Shown: positions 23,987-34,199, counted from the stretch's first letter. The stretch: DNA of 64,000 nucleotides from Littorina saxatilis (GCF_037325665.1 NW_027128439.1:1-64000), one strand, 5' to 3'. The notes: a model not told the origin generated them from the letters alone. Translations and numbers: made by a program.

Positions 23987-25571
23987 TGTCACGATCGGGT
24001 GACATAGACCAAGAAAGTGTCACTCAGTGGAGTGCCTGTTCTTGGTCGAGTATGATAGAAAGCGCCTGTACGTGATATTGGGCTACAGCAGAGGTTGCTG
24101 ACAGTGCTCAATGAACACGGAGGGTTTGCTGCGCACGAGTTTTACAGTGGAGGTTTCTGCTGTCATAGGGCTGACGGTTTTTCGCTGACAGCGCGCACGG
24201 AATTTTCAGGGATTGAGTTTCTCGTGTCTTTTTTCTGCTTGGGGAGGCAGAATTGTGTATAGCTGGACTGGTTTTGTGACAAGGTCAGTCACGTGTTATT
24301 GGCTAGGTTGTCTGAGAGAGGCACAAGGACGGCGCACTTGACACCCAGCGGCAGAAGGGGAAGGATCTAATACACAGTTTCTAGAGTATGATGGTTTTTC
24401 ACCGAGTATTATATTCGGCACTCTAAGGGAACTTCCACCAATTATTTCTTCTCTCTGCCACGTATTTTGCTGAGGACAAGTCGTCAACTTTCCTTCGTCG
24501 GCGATGGCTTTCGCATAAGGATTCGACAAGGGGTTCTGGACGTTTTTGGTCACTGTTGACGAACAGAGGCTGTTCCAGGGAGGAAGCGGATTTTGCTTCC
24601 ATGAGAGTACAATCATAGGCTTTTGAGGTAATAAATCATTATTTAACGCTGTTGATGAGTCTGTGTTGTGGAATGAAATACTCTCTGTTGTTCTTTCCAG
24701 GTTAGCGCATAATTTACTCTCTGTGACGCTAAAATACTAATCTGTATATGGTTTTTGCAGATAGGGAGAGAAGGACGGAAAATGACTGTTTTGTTGTTGT
24801 AAAAAGTCCGTTTTGTGCAGGCCCACGTGCTCGATGAGATATTTAAAGATGACATGTTTTAAGGTGGTGGGTGAGGGGTAGCTGACATGTTTAGTGCACC
24901 GATGCTTTCTGTTTGCAGCCTTCGTTCGTTCGTTCGTTACGTTTTCCTGAAACTGCTGCACGGCTGCCTTTGGCGGGACTTTGCTAGCTGCAGACGTTGG
25001 AGCTGGGACCTGAGGAAGCTACGCTAACCGGCTAACCAGCAGACCGGCTAACCAGCAGACCGGCTAACCAGCGAACCGGCTAACCAGCGGACCGGCTAAC
25101 CAGCGAACCGACTAACCAGCATACCGGCTAAGCAGCAGCAGCAGAGATAAAGCTAAGTGCACCATGTCGTACGCACCCGTTGACCACCGTTGTCTTTTCG
25201 TATCTATGATTTCATTGGAGTAGTGACAACGTGGGGTGTGTGACACCTGCACGAACTAGAGCTTTTCGAACAGAACATTCGCATTTAACTATATTTACAC
25301 GGGTTCAGCGTGTTACTATAATTTTCTATATACTACTGGCATTTTGTCAGTGAACACTGGTTTTTTTACGTGTTGAGAACGTAAAAGGAACATATTTTGA
25401 GTGAAGGCTCGAGGGAGGTGGAGAGTTTATACATAAACAGGCGTCTGAAACTTATACTTTTGTTGACTCTATTTAATTGTATGACTGCGAGAGTGGATCG
25501 TGGTGTGGTTAGTTAATTAGTAGTAATTAACCGGTTCATAATCACCTTAAGTGATATATTGAAACGTGACA
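23987..25571 (+). repeat. Right LTR of the Gmr1-like element
   Basis: 1585 bp, near-identical to the left LTR, with one additional 16-bp minisatellite unit at about 25030-25060. Confidence 0.95.
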
Positions 25572-25946
25572 CCAACGAACATGACTTTGATCGTCTTTGA
25601 CATGAGGATCAAGTGACCCAAACTGGCGCGTCTCCCCGCCATTGTTTCTGAATTTAACCCATTGTTGATATTAAAGTTTACAGGCGCTAAAATAAATCCA
25701 AGCTTAATGCAAAGAAGCGACAATTAGAATCTATGCAAAGCGTGTCCCCGTTGCTGGGATGAAAACACATTTCTAGTTTCGGTTTTGGCTAAACGCAGAC
25801 TCGATCTCGAGCCAGTCGAGGTCACACTGAGCGAGTGACAGCCGGACGTGGCAATGTCGACAATGTCAATGATCTCACTCAAACTCAAAGATCTTGAACA
25901 AATTTCAAGATCTTTGCCTACATTCAGAATAGTCATAGATCAACAT

Positions 25947-26082
25947 ACCTTGGTATTTCGTGTTCAGAAAGACCGACCCGTAGCCTGACCTTTCCACCAA
26001 GGAAGGCATTCTCGCCGCCTGCTTTGGTCTGGCTTGAATCCACAAAATATAACAGAAGTTCGATGACAGTACCGCTGCACGC
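25947..26082 (-). pseudogene. Exon-like host segment within the TIR element
   Basis: On the minus strand an ATG in good context (GATCAAAAATGG) at 26082 opens a 46-codon frame (MACSGTVIELLLYFVDSSQT ... HEIPR) that ends at a consensus donor AAG/GTATGTTG. The composition looks like a true first coding exon, but I do not recognise the protein and see no second exon. It lies inside the TIR element, so it may be a captured gene fragment. Confidence 0.45.
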
Positions 26083-26554
26083 CATTTTTGATCTTCGAAT
26101 TCGAATTTCACTCAAAACTTTTGCACGAAGCCCTTCCATTGGATGAAGTTTGGTAGACTTTTGCAATTTGCCTTCTGATTGGATCTCTTTTTGTCAGTGT
26201 GTAATTGGTTCTTTTAAAGGGAAGCAATCGCTCTCAAAATCATATTTCTGAATGTGTTGTTGCTTCCCTTTCAATCGGGGTTGGCTCCTTACCGAATAGA
26301 CTAGAGGATCATAGAGTGTAATACAGCTGTGAAAAAATGTACGTTGAAAATAAAATGCTTTGCAATAATGCCCATCACGATCACGAAAACAAATGACGAT
26401 CACGATCACGAGACTTGATTTTTTTGTCATCACGGATCACGGGCAAAGTCCCATCACGATCACAGAAATGGAAATTTCGGCAATCACGGTCACAGAAAGG
26501 TCAAAAAACGCCAATCACGATCACGGTTTTAAACCCTTTGGGGCCCTCGACTAT

Positions 26555-26978
26555 GGCGGTGGGGGTTGCCGGATTCATACTTCCTCGGTTCCTCCCTTTT
26601 GTCTGACGTACAAAGAAAACGACAATAATAAGTCTCTGGCGTGTAAACTGGCAATGTTGTATACATATGCATGGAGTTGGCCAGTTTACATAAACACTAC
26701 TAATAATTCGATACTCTAACTAAATCGGTTATACAACATCAAAGAATATTTACCTCACTTCGGCAAGTCATTCACTCTATACAACTTCCATCCGTCCTCT
26801 GTGACAATTCAGGTAAAAGTGACCGGGACAGCTCACCCGTCCACCAGTTGGGGTGGATTCACAAAAACTTCACGTGCAACGTGACAAGACAAAAATCCGT
26901 GCGTGTTTAGGCTGTCAACCCTAGCATCCATAGGTGCTTGCACTTGACATTATATTATATCAAAATCATGTTCGTAAC
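26555..26978 (-). mobile_element. LTR of the gag-protease element, second part
   Basis: Continuation of the 15580 LTR after the nested insertion, ending GTTCGTAACA. Immediately right, on the minus strand, lies GGGGGAAAGGGGTGA, a typical polypurine tract next to a 3' LTR. Confidence 0.75.
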
Positions 26979-27629
26979 ATCACCCCTTTCCCCCGGGAAA
27001 AAAATATTATACGAAGTGTAATATTTTTTTGCATCAAACACATTATTTACATATTAACAATGTTCCGGTAACAGTGTGCAAAAGATACTTTGTCACAGTC
27101 ACAAAATCACAAAGATAGTTTAAAAAAAAAAATTCAAACTGGAAAATACGTCGTTGACTAATTCAGAACATCCAAAATCGACTTTCATGTCAGATCAGCA
27201 ATACATCCATTAATACCTGTTACAATTCCTTCTCATGGGATAATACCTCTCAAGTCCTACTAATATGCACCATGCATTGAATTAGCGACACAATTCCCAT
27301 CAACAGGTTTTCGAGTCATTATAGAAGCAGACTTAGTCCTATAAAGCTCACAATAAAGGCCTCCAAACCAGCCTTGTACGCAAAATAACCCTGTGCACTA
27401 CTTCCCCAGCAGTCACATGTTATTATACCATAATGCGTACCCAATACAAACTCACATGCCTAGTCACATCTAGGAAATACCATCAAATACGATACTGAAC
27501 AATGACAATACTGGTCAAGACAATGAATACTCCTTATCAGAAAACGTACGAGAAAAATATAGAAAATGACCGCAACATAAGAACTGAAATGCCACCCGAC
27601 ACCGGAATCATCGTTCAATAACCTTCTGC

Positions 27630-29651
27630 TCAAACCGTTTCAAACATATCTAGAGGTAAAATGAGTCGTCTGTCTTCTGCTTTTCTGACTCTGTGTCTCT
27701 CTCTCTCTGTGTCTCTCTCGTTCCTCATTTCTTCTAATATCTTCCGTCTCTTCTTCTCTTCCTCTTTCTTCTTCTCTTCCTCTTTCTTCTTCTCTTCCTC
27801 TTTCTTCTTCTCTTCCTCTTTCTTCTTCTCTTCCTGTTCTTTCTTCCGTTTCTTCTTCTCTTCCTCTTTCTTCTTCTCTTCCTCTTTCTTCTTCTCTTCC
27901 TCTTTCTTCTTCTCTTCCTCTTTCTTCTTCTCTTCCTGTTTCTTCTTCTCTTCCTGTTTCTTCTTCTTTTCCTGTTTCTTCCTCTCTTCCTTCTTGTCCT
28001 CACTAAATGTTTTAACGATGTCTAGCATTGTTTTATAAACAGGACAAGTAGATAGTATGTGAGCAGTGTCACCACAGCATAAACAGCGACGTATTTTGCG
28101 TAAGAGCGTTGTCCAATGGCCATTCCTATACTTGCTTCCTGGAATACGGCCGAGTATGACATCGCAGGGAGGGTTTTCGATGACGCATACTGTGACTTTC
28201 CCCGCGTAATAGGGACAATCCAAACTGACAGTTGCCACAGGTAGATGAACAATCGTTCCGTCAAACTGTCTACATGACTGAGTTTCACCCGTTAACTGAT
28301 CGTCTGAAACAAGACTTTTGCGGACACCCACAGTGGTGCAACCAGAGTCCAACATGACAACAACGTCAGCTCCGTTAACTGTGCCTTTACAAGTCTGAAT
28401 AGTATTTGGTAGATTGTCGGATGCTGACATCCCTACCATGGTGTCTACCGCTACAGGAACACTCACATTTGTAAAATGGGGTTTGAACGAATCTCCCGTG
28501 CTATGTGTTGATGGGCAGTCCCTTTGGTAGTGTGAGGTGTCACCACATGTGTAACAGCCACGCCCCCAGCCTGTATGTGGTGCCCCCTGACCAAACCCTC
28601 GATTTCCCCGGTGATTAAACCCTGGGCCAGATCTGCGTGCAGAGACATTACCCCGTCCTGAGCCTGAAAAATCCCCCGTGTTCGCCGACGGGCTACCAAA
28701 ACTCAGATTGCTGAGAAAAGGCTCTGGGTTTCCTTTAGCTGCCATGGACTGCGTAGGGTGTGCTTCTCGATAACGATCTGCTGCTTCGATCATTGCTTCT
28801 GCGGAGGTAAACTTTGACTCTCTTAGGAATGTGACAAGTTGAGTGGAACAAGAGGACAAAATTTGTTCCCTCAGCAGTAAATCAACCAGTTTATTGAAAT
28901 CTGCGCCTACTCCTGCTAACTCAGCCCAACGAAGAAAATATCTTCTCAATCTGCTGAAAAAAGTAGCCATATCTTCTGATTGTTCTGGCTTAGCTGATCT
29001 GAAATGCGAACGGAACCCTTCCTCGGTACATCTAAACCGCTTAAGCAAGTGCTTACTCAATGCGTCATACGATTGGGACTGTTCCACTGAGAGCTCTTGA
29101 TAATAGGTCAAAGCTTTGCCTTTTAACAGAGAAGTTAAGGTGGAGACCCAGTCTGATCTTGGCCACCCCATTGAAATGGCATGCTTTTCAAAACGGTATA
29201 AATAACTCTCAAAATCATCGTGTTTTTCGTCGAAATAAGGTAACTTTGGTTTTCCCTTTGATGATTTTTCTTTTTCCCTACTCTCTCTCTCACGGCCGGC
29301 GAGCCGTTCAGCTTGAGCAAGCTTTTCTCTTTCGATTTCCATCTCCTTTTCCTTCAACTGTCTATCTTGCTCTAACCTTTGTCTTTCGAGCTCCAACTCC
29401 TTTTCCTTCATAACAATCTCCTTTTCCTTCAACTGTCTATCTTGCTCTAACTTTTCTCTTTCAACCCTCATCATCTCTCCACCGTCTCTCTTACTTTGCC
29501 GGTCTGCAAGTCTAACCTCACGCAAGGAATCCTGTAAATACTTAGTGGTCTCGGCTTCATTCAGTCCCATACATTTCGCCTCCGACCTTAACTGTGCAAT
29601 CAAAGTGTGTTCGGATTCATCCTCACTCCCCTCTGGTTTTGCATCAGCCAT
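27630..29651 (-). CDS. Gag-protease protein of an LTR retroelement with a Lys/Glu repeat tail
   Basis: 673 residues from the ATG at 29651 (MADAKPEGSE); an upstream in-frame ATG exists at 29678. A charged coiled coil with repeated EREKLEQDRQLKEKE units is followed by a Gag core (PYFDEKHDDFESYLYRFEKH ... LLKGKALTYYQEL), similar in layout to the Gypsy Gag nearby. Then a Gly/Arg-rich stretch, a CCHC knuckle (CYTCGDTSHYQRDC), an aspartic protease-like segment (VVMLDSGCT), a second Cys-rich motif (CLCCGDTAHILSTC), and a long KKKEEE-type tail of about 80 residues. The tail is coded by a TTC/CTT-rich minisatellite at 27740-27985. The second Cys motif and the charged tail are unusual for Gag-Pro proteins. 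Confidence 0.75.
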   Translation of the reverse strand: MADAKPEGSEDESEHTLIAQLRSEAKCMGLNEAETTKYLQDSLREVRLADRQSKRDGGEMMRVEREKLEQDRQLKEKEIVMKEKELELERQRLEQDRQLKEKEMEIEREKLAQAERLAGRERESREKEKSSKGKPKLPYFDEKHDDFESYLYRFEKHAISMGWPRSDWVSTLTSLLKGKALTYYQELSVEQSQSYDALSKHLLKRFRCTEEGFRSHFRSAKPEQSEDMATFFSRLRRYFLRWAELAGVGADFNKLVDLLLREQILSSCSTQLVTFLRESKFTSAEAMIEAADRYREAHPTQSMAAKGNPEPFLSNLSFGSPSANTGDFSGSGRGNVSARRSGPGFNHRGNRGFGQGAPHTGWGRGCYTCGDTSHYQRDCPSTHSTGDSFKPHFTNVSVPVAVDTMVGMSASDNLPNTIQTCKGTVNGADVVVMLDSGCTTVGVRKSLVSDDQLTGETQSCRQFDGTIVHLPVATVSLDCPYYAGKVTVCVIENPPCDVILGRIPGSKYRNGHWTTLLRKIRRCLCCGDTAHILSTCPVYKTMLDIVKTFSEDKKEERKKQEKKKKQEEKKKQEEKKKEEEKKKEEEKKKEEEKKKEEEKKKRKKEQEEKKKEEEKKKEEEKKKEEEKKKEEEKKRRKILEEMRNERDTERERHRVRKAEDRRLILPLDMFETV
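27740..27985. repeat. 15-bp minisatellite coding for a Lys/Glu repeat
   Basis: Units of TTCTTCTCTTCCTCT repeat about 15 times; strand-asymmetric, purine-rich on the minus strand. Confidence 0.95.
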
Positions 29652-30339
29652 GATGAAAAATGTATCAAATATGCACAAACTTGCAAAAATTCACAACCCC
29701 AGCGCTACAAAAAATTTCTATCAACTAGAACAGCGCCATAGAACCATGTGTACATATCACTCTAAATGACAAGCGAAAAGAAAACAAACATGAAAAAGTA
29801 TCTTCAATTGCAAGGAAAAAATTGCATTCCAAACACTAGGTTGCTGTTGTCAGGTATCAACAGTCAAAATAATTATCCCCAAAAATGAAACTCCGTTTCC
29901 CACTGACTCAAAATAAATCAATGAAAACGTATCTCCAACTGCCCCAAGAACTAAACGAGCAAAACAAGCTCTATGCAAAACGAAAAACTTGAAAATGCAA
30001 AAAGGGTCATGGGTAAACTCAACTTGAAAAAATGGTACTAGCAAGCTCGCTGACTCGCGACTTGATATGAATTTAACTGGCAATTTTGAAGAAAAAATAA
30101 TATGGGCTCTGGCAAGCTCGCCAATTGTTACGAATGGGTTTTGTAAATTTACTTATGATGTACTCACAAATCACTCATACTCTCTATTCCAGGTTCGACC
30201 TCACTCATAACAATAATCAAGAAGGGAAAAACAGTTTAACAATTTACTTTCGTCCTTTGCATCCAAATACTTTTTTTTTTTTTTTTTTTTCCCTTACACC
30301 TGTTCCTTGTCCCGGTGTGCTCTCACGCCGCCCCGTCCC

Positions 30340-30364
30340 TATGGAAAGCCGTTTGGCTCATAAC
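30340..30364 (+). repeat. 25-bp direct repeat, left copy
   Basis: TATGGAAAGCCGTTTGGCTC and ATAAC, identical at 31617-31641. The pair brackets the E-box array, the exon-like segment and a MITE. Confidence 0.9.
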
Positions 30365-30365
30365 T

Positions 30366-30850
30366 ATTACAGCTGTAATTTAAAATAAATACACCTGTAT
30401 TTAATGATAAATACAGCTGTATTTATTTCTTAAACGTATACAATAAGTATCATTATTAATTACAGGTGTATTTTTTTTATTAATTACAGGTGTATTTTTT
30501 ATTAAATACAGGTGTATTTATTATAAATTACAGGTGTATTTATTTTTAAATACAGGTGTAATTATTATTAAATACAGGTGTATTTATTTTTAAATACAGG
30601 TGTATTTATTATTAAATACAGGTGCATTTATTATTAAATACACCTGTATTTATTATAAAATACAGGTGTAATTAATGATAAATACACCTGTATTTAAAAA
30701 TAAATACACCTGTATTTAAAAATAAATACACCTGTATTTAATAATAAATACACCTGTATTTAAAAATAATTACACCTGTATTTAAAAATAAATACACCTG
30801 TATTTAAAATTAAATACACCTGTATTTAATAATAAATACACCTGTATTAA
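30366..30850. repeat. 22-bp-period array of E-box-like palindromes that reverses midway
   Basis: About 21 units of AAATACAGGTGTATTTATTAT spaced 21-23 bp. From about 30462 to 30620 the centre is CAGGTG; from about 30685 to 30840 it is CACCTG, with alternation near 30641-30663. Each unit is nearly palindromic and the two halves form an inverted repeat of about 190 bp per arm. CAGGTG is the known core of Snail/ZEB and E-protein sites. Confidence 0.9.
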
Positions 30851-30976
30851 TCAGTTATTAGTCACGTGGTTAAGCGACTTAAAAACTTGGACTGGGAATC
30901 CACATGAAAAACACTAAGCTTATACGCGTCTTCATCGCCTCGCTTTGCCGCCTTTTGACAGACTGAACAGCTCAAG

Positions 30977-31055
30977 ATGGCGGGGGTGGCAAATGTCCCT
31001 GATGTTTTGGAAGGTTTGCGAGTGCAGTTTTAATTAACGCTGTTGCCCAGGCTCG
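30977..31055 (+). pseudogene. Possible first coding exon, frame disturbed
   Basis: ATG at 30977 in strong context (CAAGATGGCGG) reads MAGVANVPDVLEGLRVQF then a stop. In another frame the sequence continues INAVAQARTAG up to a consensus donor (AGG/GTAAGT, about 31060). This suggests a former first exon with a small insertion in the TTTTAATTAACG stretch. The product is not recognised. Confidence 0.3.
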
Positions 31056-31235
31056 CACAGCAGGGTAAGTTAATTGTTTTATCAGACGAATTCGGTTCTT
31101 GTGACGATCTACACCGAGTCAGTGGGGCATCCACATCCAGAAGTTGAACTTGAAGGGAGGCCTGTACGCGTTTTTGACCAAAGATGCAAAATATTGGAAT
31201 TCGGTGCGAGAGACTAGCTGCTATATCGTGTTATC

Positions 31236-31524
31236 GGTAATCTTGAACTTTAGCGTGTTAAATTCATAGCTCTTAATTCAGAGGCATTTAAGTCTCCAAA
31301 TTTGTAGAACCTGTACTTGTAATCATAACAAGTCATTTTAGATCCCTTTGAAGTTACGGAATGAACTCCGATGATGAACTGTACGAATGCATTTGACCCA
31401 TCAAAGAAGGAATTATCCGTGTGACCAGACAAGGGAGACAAATCTTTCGTGTAGATGATGTCCCATGGTTGACAACGTACACCATTTTCGGTGCATTTTC
31501 GTCACGCTAAAGTTCAAGATTACC
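31236..31524. mobile_element. Small MITE with perfect 22-bp inverted ends
   Basis: Ends GGTAATCTTGAACTTTAGCG plus TG and the exact reverse complement at 31503-31524; 289 bp in total. GTTATC occurs just outside both ends and may be part of the target site. No coding capacity. Confidence 0.8.
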
Positions 31525-31654
31525 TTGTTATCTGTGTGTGTGTGTGTGTGTAATCCGTTGTAAAGTGTATATTATGATTATTTGGTGGCGGCGGCAGTGG
31601 TACGTATATAATCTCATATGGAAAGCCGTTTGGCTCATAACAAACCTTGATTGA

Positions 31655-31975
31655 TATGGGTTAAAGCTGTGGTCTATTTATGACTTTCCGGGGCTACGAG
31701 TTTGAAAAATAGGGACAAAATCATGTACAGATTTCTGTACAGCAAACACTACCCGAAACCCCACCTATACGGCGTGTATGACCTTGAGAGCTTCAGTCAA
31801 CGCTTGAATTTTGCAGTGGTAACATCTGGTTTGCTCTCGCAGAGCTGAGCATATTTGTTGTCAAGAAGGATCGAGCAGAAAAAATAAACGACTTGGCAGG
31901 GATTCGAACTCAAGGCATCGGGGCCTCGAAATGTCAGGGCCGATGTCTTAACCGCTAGGCCACTTCACCAGTATT
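31655..31975 (-). mobile_element. tRNA-headed SINE, minus copy
   Basis: On the minus strand the head has A-box-like GTGGCCTAGCGGTTAAG and B-box-like GAGTTCGAATCCC. The body (TTCAAGCGTTGACTGAAGCT, ACACGCCGTATAGGTGGGG, CATAAATAGACCACAGCTTT) matches 32668-32957 in reverse. Confidence 0.8.
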
Positions 31976-32269
31976 GTCAAAGATAAAAAAATTGATAATT
32001 TTATATCATTCTACGCTTGAATTATCATTTATGCGTTGCAAAAACGTAAAAATTGACATTAAAATTTGCCTTTATTTGCAAACATGTTTTACAGAATCGC
32101 AGTACATGTTTACACCGTCATGCTACACGACATTCGCGCCATGCAAATAGCTGCGATATCTCTATTTACAACATGCAAGAAAATGACAAGAACAGTAATT
32201 GAATCTCTCCAAAGCCAGTTGAAACCAGACATCTAAGAAATAGTTATACATGTATTCACTTCTGAACAA

Positions 32270-32573
32270 CCGGCACGGTTGGCCTAGTGGTAAGGCGTCC
32301 GCCCCGTGATCGGGAGGTCGTGGGTTCGAACCCCGGCCGGGTCATACCTAAGACTTTAAAATTGGCAATCTAGTGGTTGCTCCGCCTGGCGTCTGGCATT
32401 ATGGGGTTAATGCTAGGACTGGTTGGTCCGGTGTCAGAATAATGTGACTGGGTGAGACATGAAGCCTGTGCTGCGACTTCTGTCTTGTGTGTGGCGCACG
32501 TTATATGTCAAAGCAGCTCCGCCCTGATATGGCCCTTCGTGGTCGGCTGGGCGTTAAGCAAACAAACAAACAA
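32270..32573 (+). mobile_element. V-SINE/RUDI-like SINE, full length
   Basis: tRNA-like head with GGTTGGCCTAGTGGTAAGG (A box) and GGGTTCGAACCCC (B box), a conserved 3' domain (CCGCCCTGATATGGCCCTTC) and (CAAA)n tail. Flanked by a 12-bp target duplication ACTTCTGAACAA (32258-32269, 32574-32585). I connect it to the mollusc RUDI family of V-SINEs from memory of the 3' domain; the family name is less sure than the SINE call. Confidence 0.85.
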
Positions 32574-32667
32574 ACTTCTGAACAATGGGCGGATAGAGAT
32601 ATAAATCATGCTGCTTCAAGAATAACATAACATGAATTCATATCAATGTTTTTCCTTCATTTTCTCA

Positions 32668-32957
32668 ATTGGCGCAGTAGCCTAGTGGTTAGGACATGAG
32701 ACACGAAGTCGAGAGTTCGAATCTTCGCCGGGGCGTTTATTTTTTCCCCTTGATCTCTCTTGAAGATAAAATATGAGAGAGCAAACCGGCTGTTATCCCT
32801 GAAAAATTCAAGCGTTGACTGAAGCTCTCAAGGTCATACACGCCGTATAGGTGGGGTTTCGGGTAGCGTTTGCTGTACAGAATTCTGTACATGATTGTAT
32901 CCCTATTTTTCAACCTCGTAGCCCAGGAAAGTCATAAATAGACCACAGCTTTAATCT
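32668..32957 (+). mobile_element. tRNA-headed SINE, plus copy
   Basis: Head TAGCCTAGTGGTTAGGACAT and GAGAGTTCGAATCTTCG, same body as the minus copy. The two copies face each other across ~690 bp and could pair in a transcript. Confidence 0.8.
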
Positions 32958-32999
32958 CCAGAGCTGTGTACCAGGGAAAACCATGTTATAAAGTAGACT

Positions 33000-33950
33000 T
33001 TTTATTAAATTTAACTTGAGACATTTAAGCTGTACAAATTAATTTCATTCACAAATACTAGTTTCATAAATATCCTTGGCCTGCAGAGATAGAATAACAA
33101 ATACTTGCACATTTTGTTTGTCTTAGTGTTCAGTAAATATACAAAGGTTTTAAAGTAAAGCACCTTCATAACATGGAAACCGGAAGTTGTGACATGAATT
33201 TGAATACTGCTAACACTACCAAGAAAATAATATATATATATTCTATGTTGTTTTGTTGCAAGTCTGCATCATTAACAACCTGGAGTATTACTGGAAAAAA
33301 AATTATTACTAAAGAAAATATGTATACTCTCGATACTCTCCATGCACATGATTTTTGTGCAGACGAGAATTTTTGCAATTCAATAAAAGGGCGACCACCC
33401 AGTAAAGTCTTGGTTCAATTATGTTCTTTTTATGGGTTAGTTGTTAGCAACAATGTAACCGACAAACTTCAAACAGAATTTTGGTGCTTTCCTCTAACAT
33501 ATATTATATATTTGAAAAACATCAATGTTTACCTGTGTCAAGTTTCTTTTTTGGGAGAGTATACATTCAAGTTGCCATTTATATACATGTTTTAAGGACT
33601 GAAAATACATGTCACAAAATGGGAAACGGCCCAGGAGAATAACTTGTATGTAAAGCAGCAAATGATAAACACATGGTTTTACCCCTGAAAGCTCCAAAGA
33701 TTTGGGAAAATGAATCTCGTTTGACTTCACATATCAAACTGAACGTCAAGCAGCTCAAAAAAAGTCTCAAGAAAAGTTACGCTTTCAAAATAGCATTTCA
33801 TTCTGTGTCGCAAAGCATGCTTAACATTTCTACGCTTCTACAAATGAACACAAGCATGCAATAATTCCCTCTCTTTTGAGTCCTGGTACTTGTATGCTTA
33901 TTAAGAAAGCGGGATGATGTTTCCTTTATTTCAGAATTTCTTTTTTGTCT
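33000..33950. other. AT-rich DNA without a recognised gene
   Basis: A plus-strand frame at 33173-33595 (140 codons) has no motif I know and AT-rich codon use; not called as a gene. Confidence 0.4.
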
Positions 33951-33958
33951 TGTTTCAG

Positions 33959-34199
33959 ATGGAAAGTGCGGAGAAACCACCATCTGAGATTTCGTGTTTT
34001 TCATGTCTGGGAGCCGGTCCACAGTACCAGGAGGGTACCAGAGTCCTCTGACCGTGGTGTTTGTGGACACACCCGAAAAGCCACTCCCCAGAGTGTCAAC
34101 TTGTGCCCTCAGAATGCAGGTGTCTGCCCGACAGGTCAAGAACTGAGGCAGAAGCTGTCCCAGGCTGTTCTTGAAGGGGGTGGATTTTATTTATTGTAA
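33959..34199 (+). pseudogene. Remnant of a HECT-like domain
   Basis: A consensus acceptor (TTGTTTCAG) precedes 33959. One frame reads FFMSGSRSTVPGGYQSPLTV then VFVDTPEKPLPRVSTCAL, which resembles the last part of HECT-type domains, where G-R-PPGG, P-L-V-F and LP-A-TC are recurrent. Another frame supplies the expected end, KLSQAVLEGGGFYLL and stop. There is an in-frame TGA before FFMSG and a shift near 34140, so the copy is not intact. Many mollusc genomes carry such HECT-like genes in large numbers. The catalytic cysteine position would be TCAL, if the alignment is right. Confidence 0.5.

Larger units (their letters stand above)
17213..25571 (+). mobile_element. Ty3/Gypsy LTR retrotransposon, Gmr1-like, looks whole
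   Basis: LTRs are 17213-18782 and 23987-25571 with TGTCACGATCGGG starts and ...CGTGACA ends, flanked by the 5-bp target duplication CCAAC on both sides. A primer-binding-site candidate follows the left LTR (TGGGGGCCAAGC) and a purine tract (GAAGAGGGGAGGTG) precedes the right one. The LTRs differ at only about ten places plus one 16-bp minisatellite unit over ~1570 bp, which implies a recent insertion. Confidence 0.95.
26979..30268 (-). mobile_element. Internal part and remaining LTR portion of the gag-protease LTR element
   Basis: Between the polypurine tract (about 26980-26995) and the sequence at 30126 lie ~3.15 kb with one gag-protease frame. Next to 30126, on the minus strand, TTGGCGAGCTTGCCAGAGCC is a plausible primer binding site. 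About 145 bp of the second LTR are recognisable (30126-30268). No integrase or reverse transcriptase was seen, so the copy is broken or a non-autonomous form, and it is incomplete at its right side. It is older than the nested TIR element and the Gypsy copy. Confidence 0.75.

Noticed and set aside
27661-28038. Ser/Phe-rich membrane-like protein on the plus strand
   Set aside because: It is the antisense reading of the Lys/Glu minisatellite in the gag-protease frame.
30366-30850. CRISPR-like or telomere-like array
   Set aside because: Units are contiguous near-palindromes without unique spacers, and the orientation switches; no telomere motif is present.
32270-32345. Functional tRNA gene
   Set aside because: The A and B boxes belong to a SINE head: the sequence continues into a conserved SINE body and CAAA tail with target duplications. 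The heads at 31900-31971, 32668-32735, 35416-35475 and 45590-45664 are rejected for the same reason.
33173-33595. 140-residue hypothetical protein
   Set aside because: AT-rich composition, no motif, no splice context or neighbour support.
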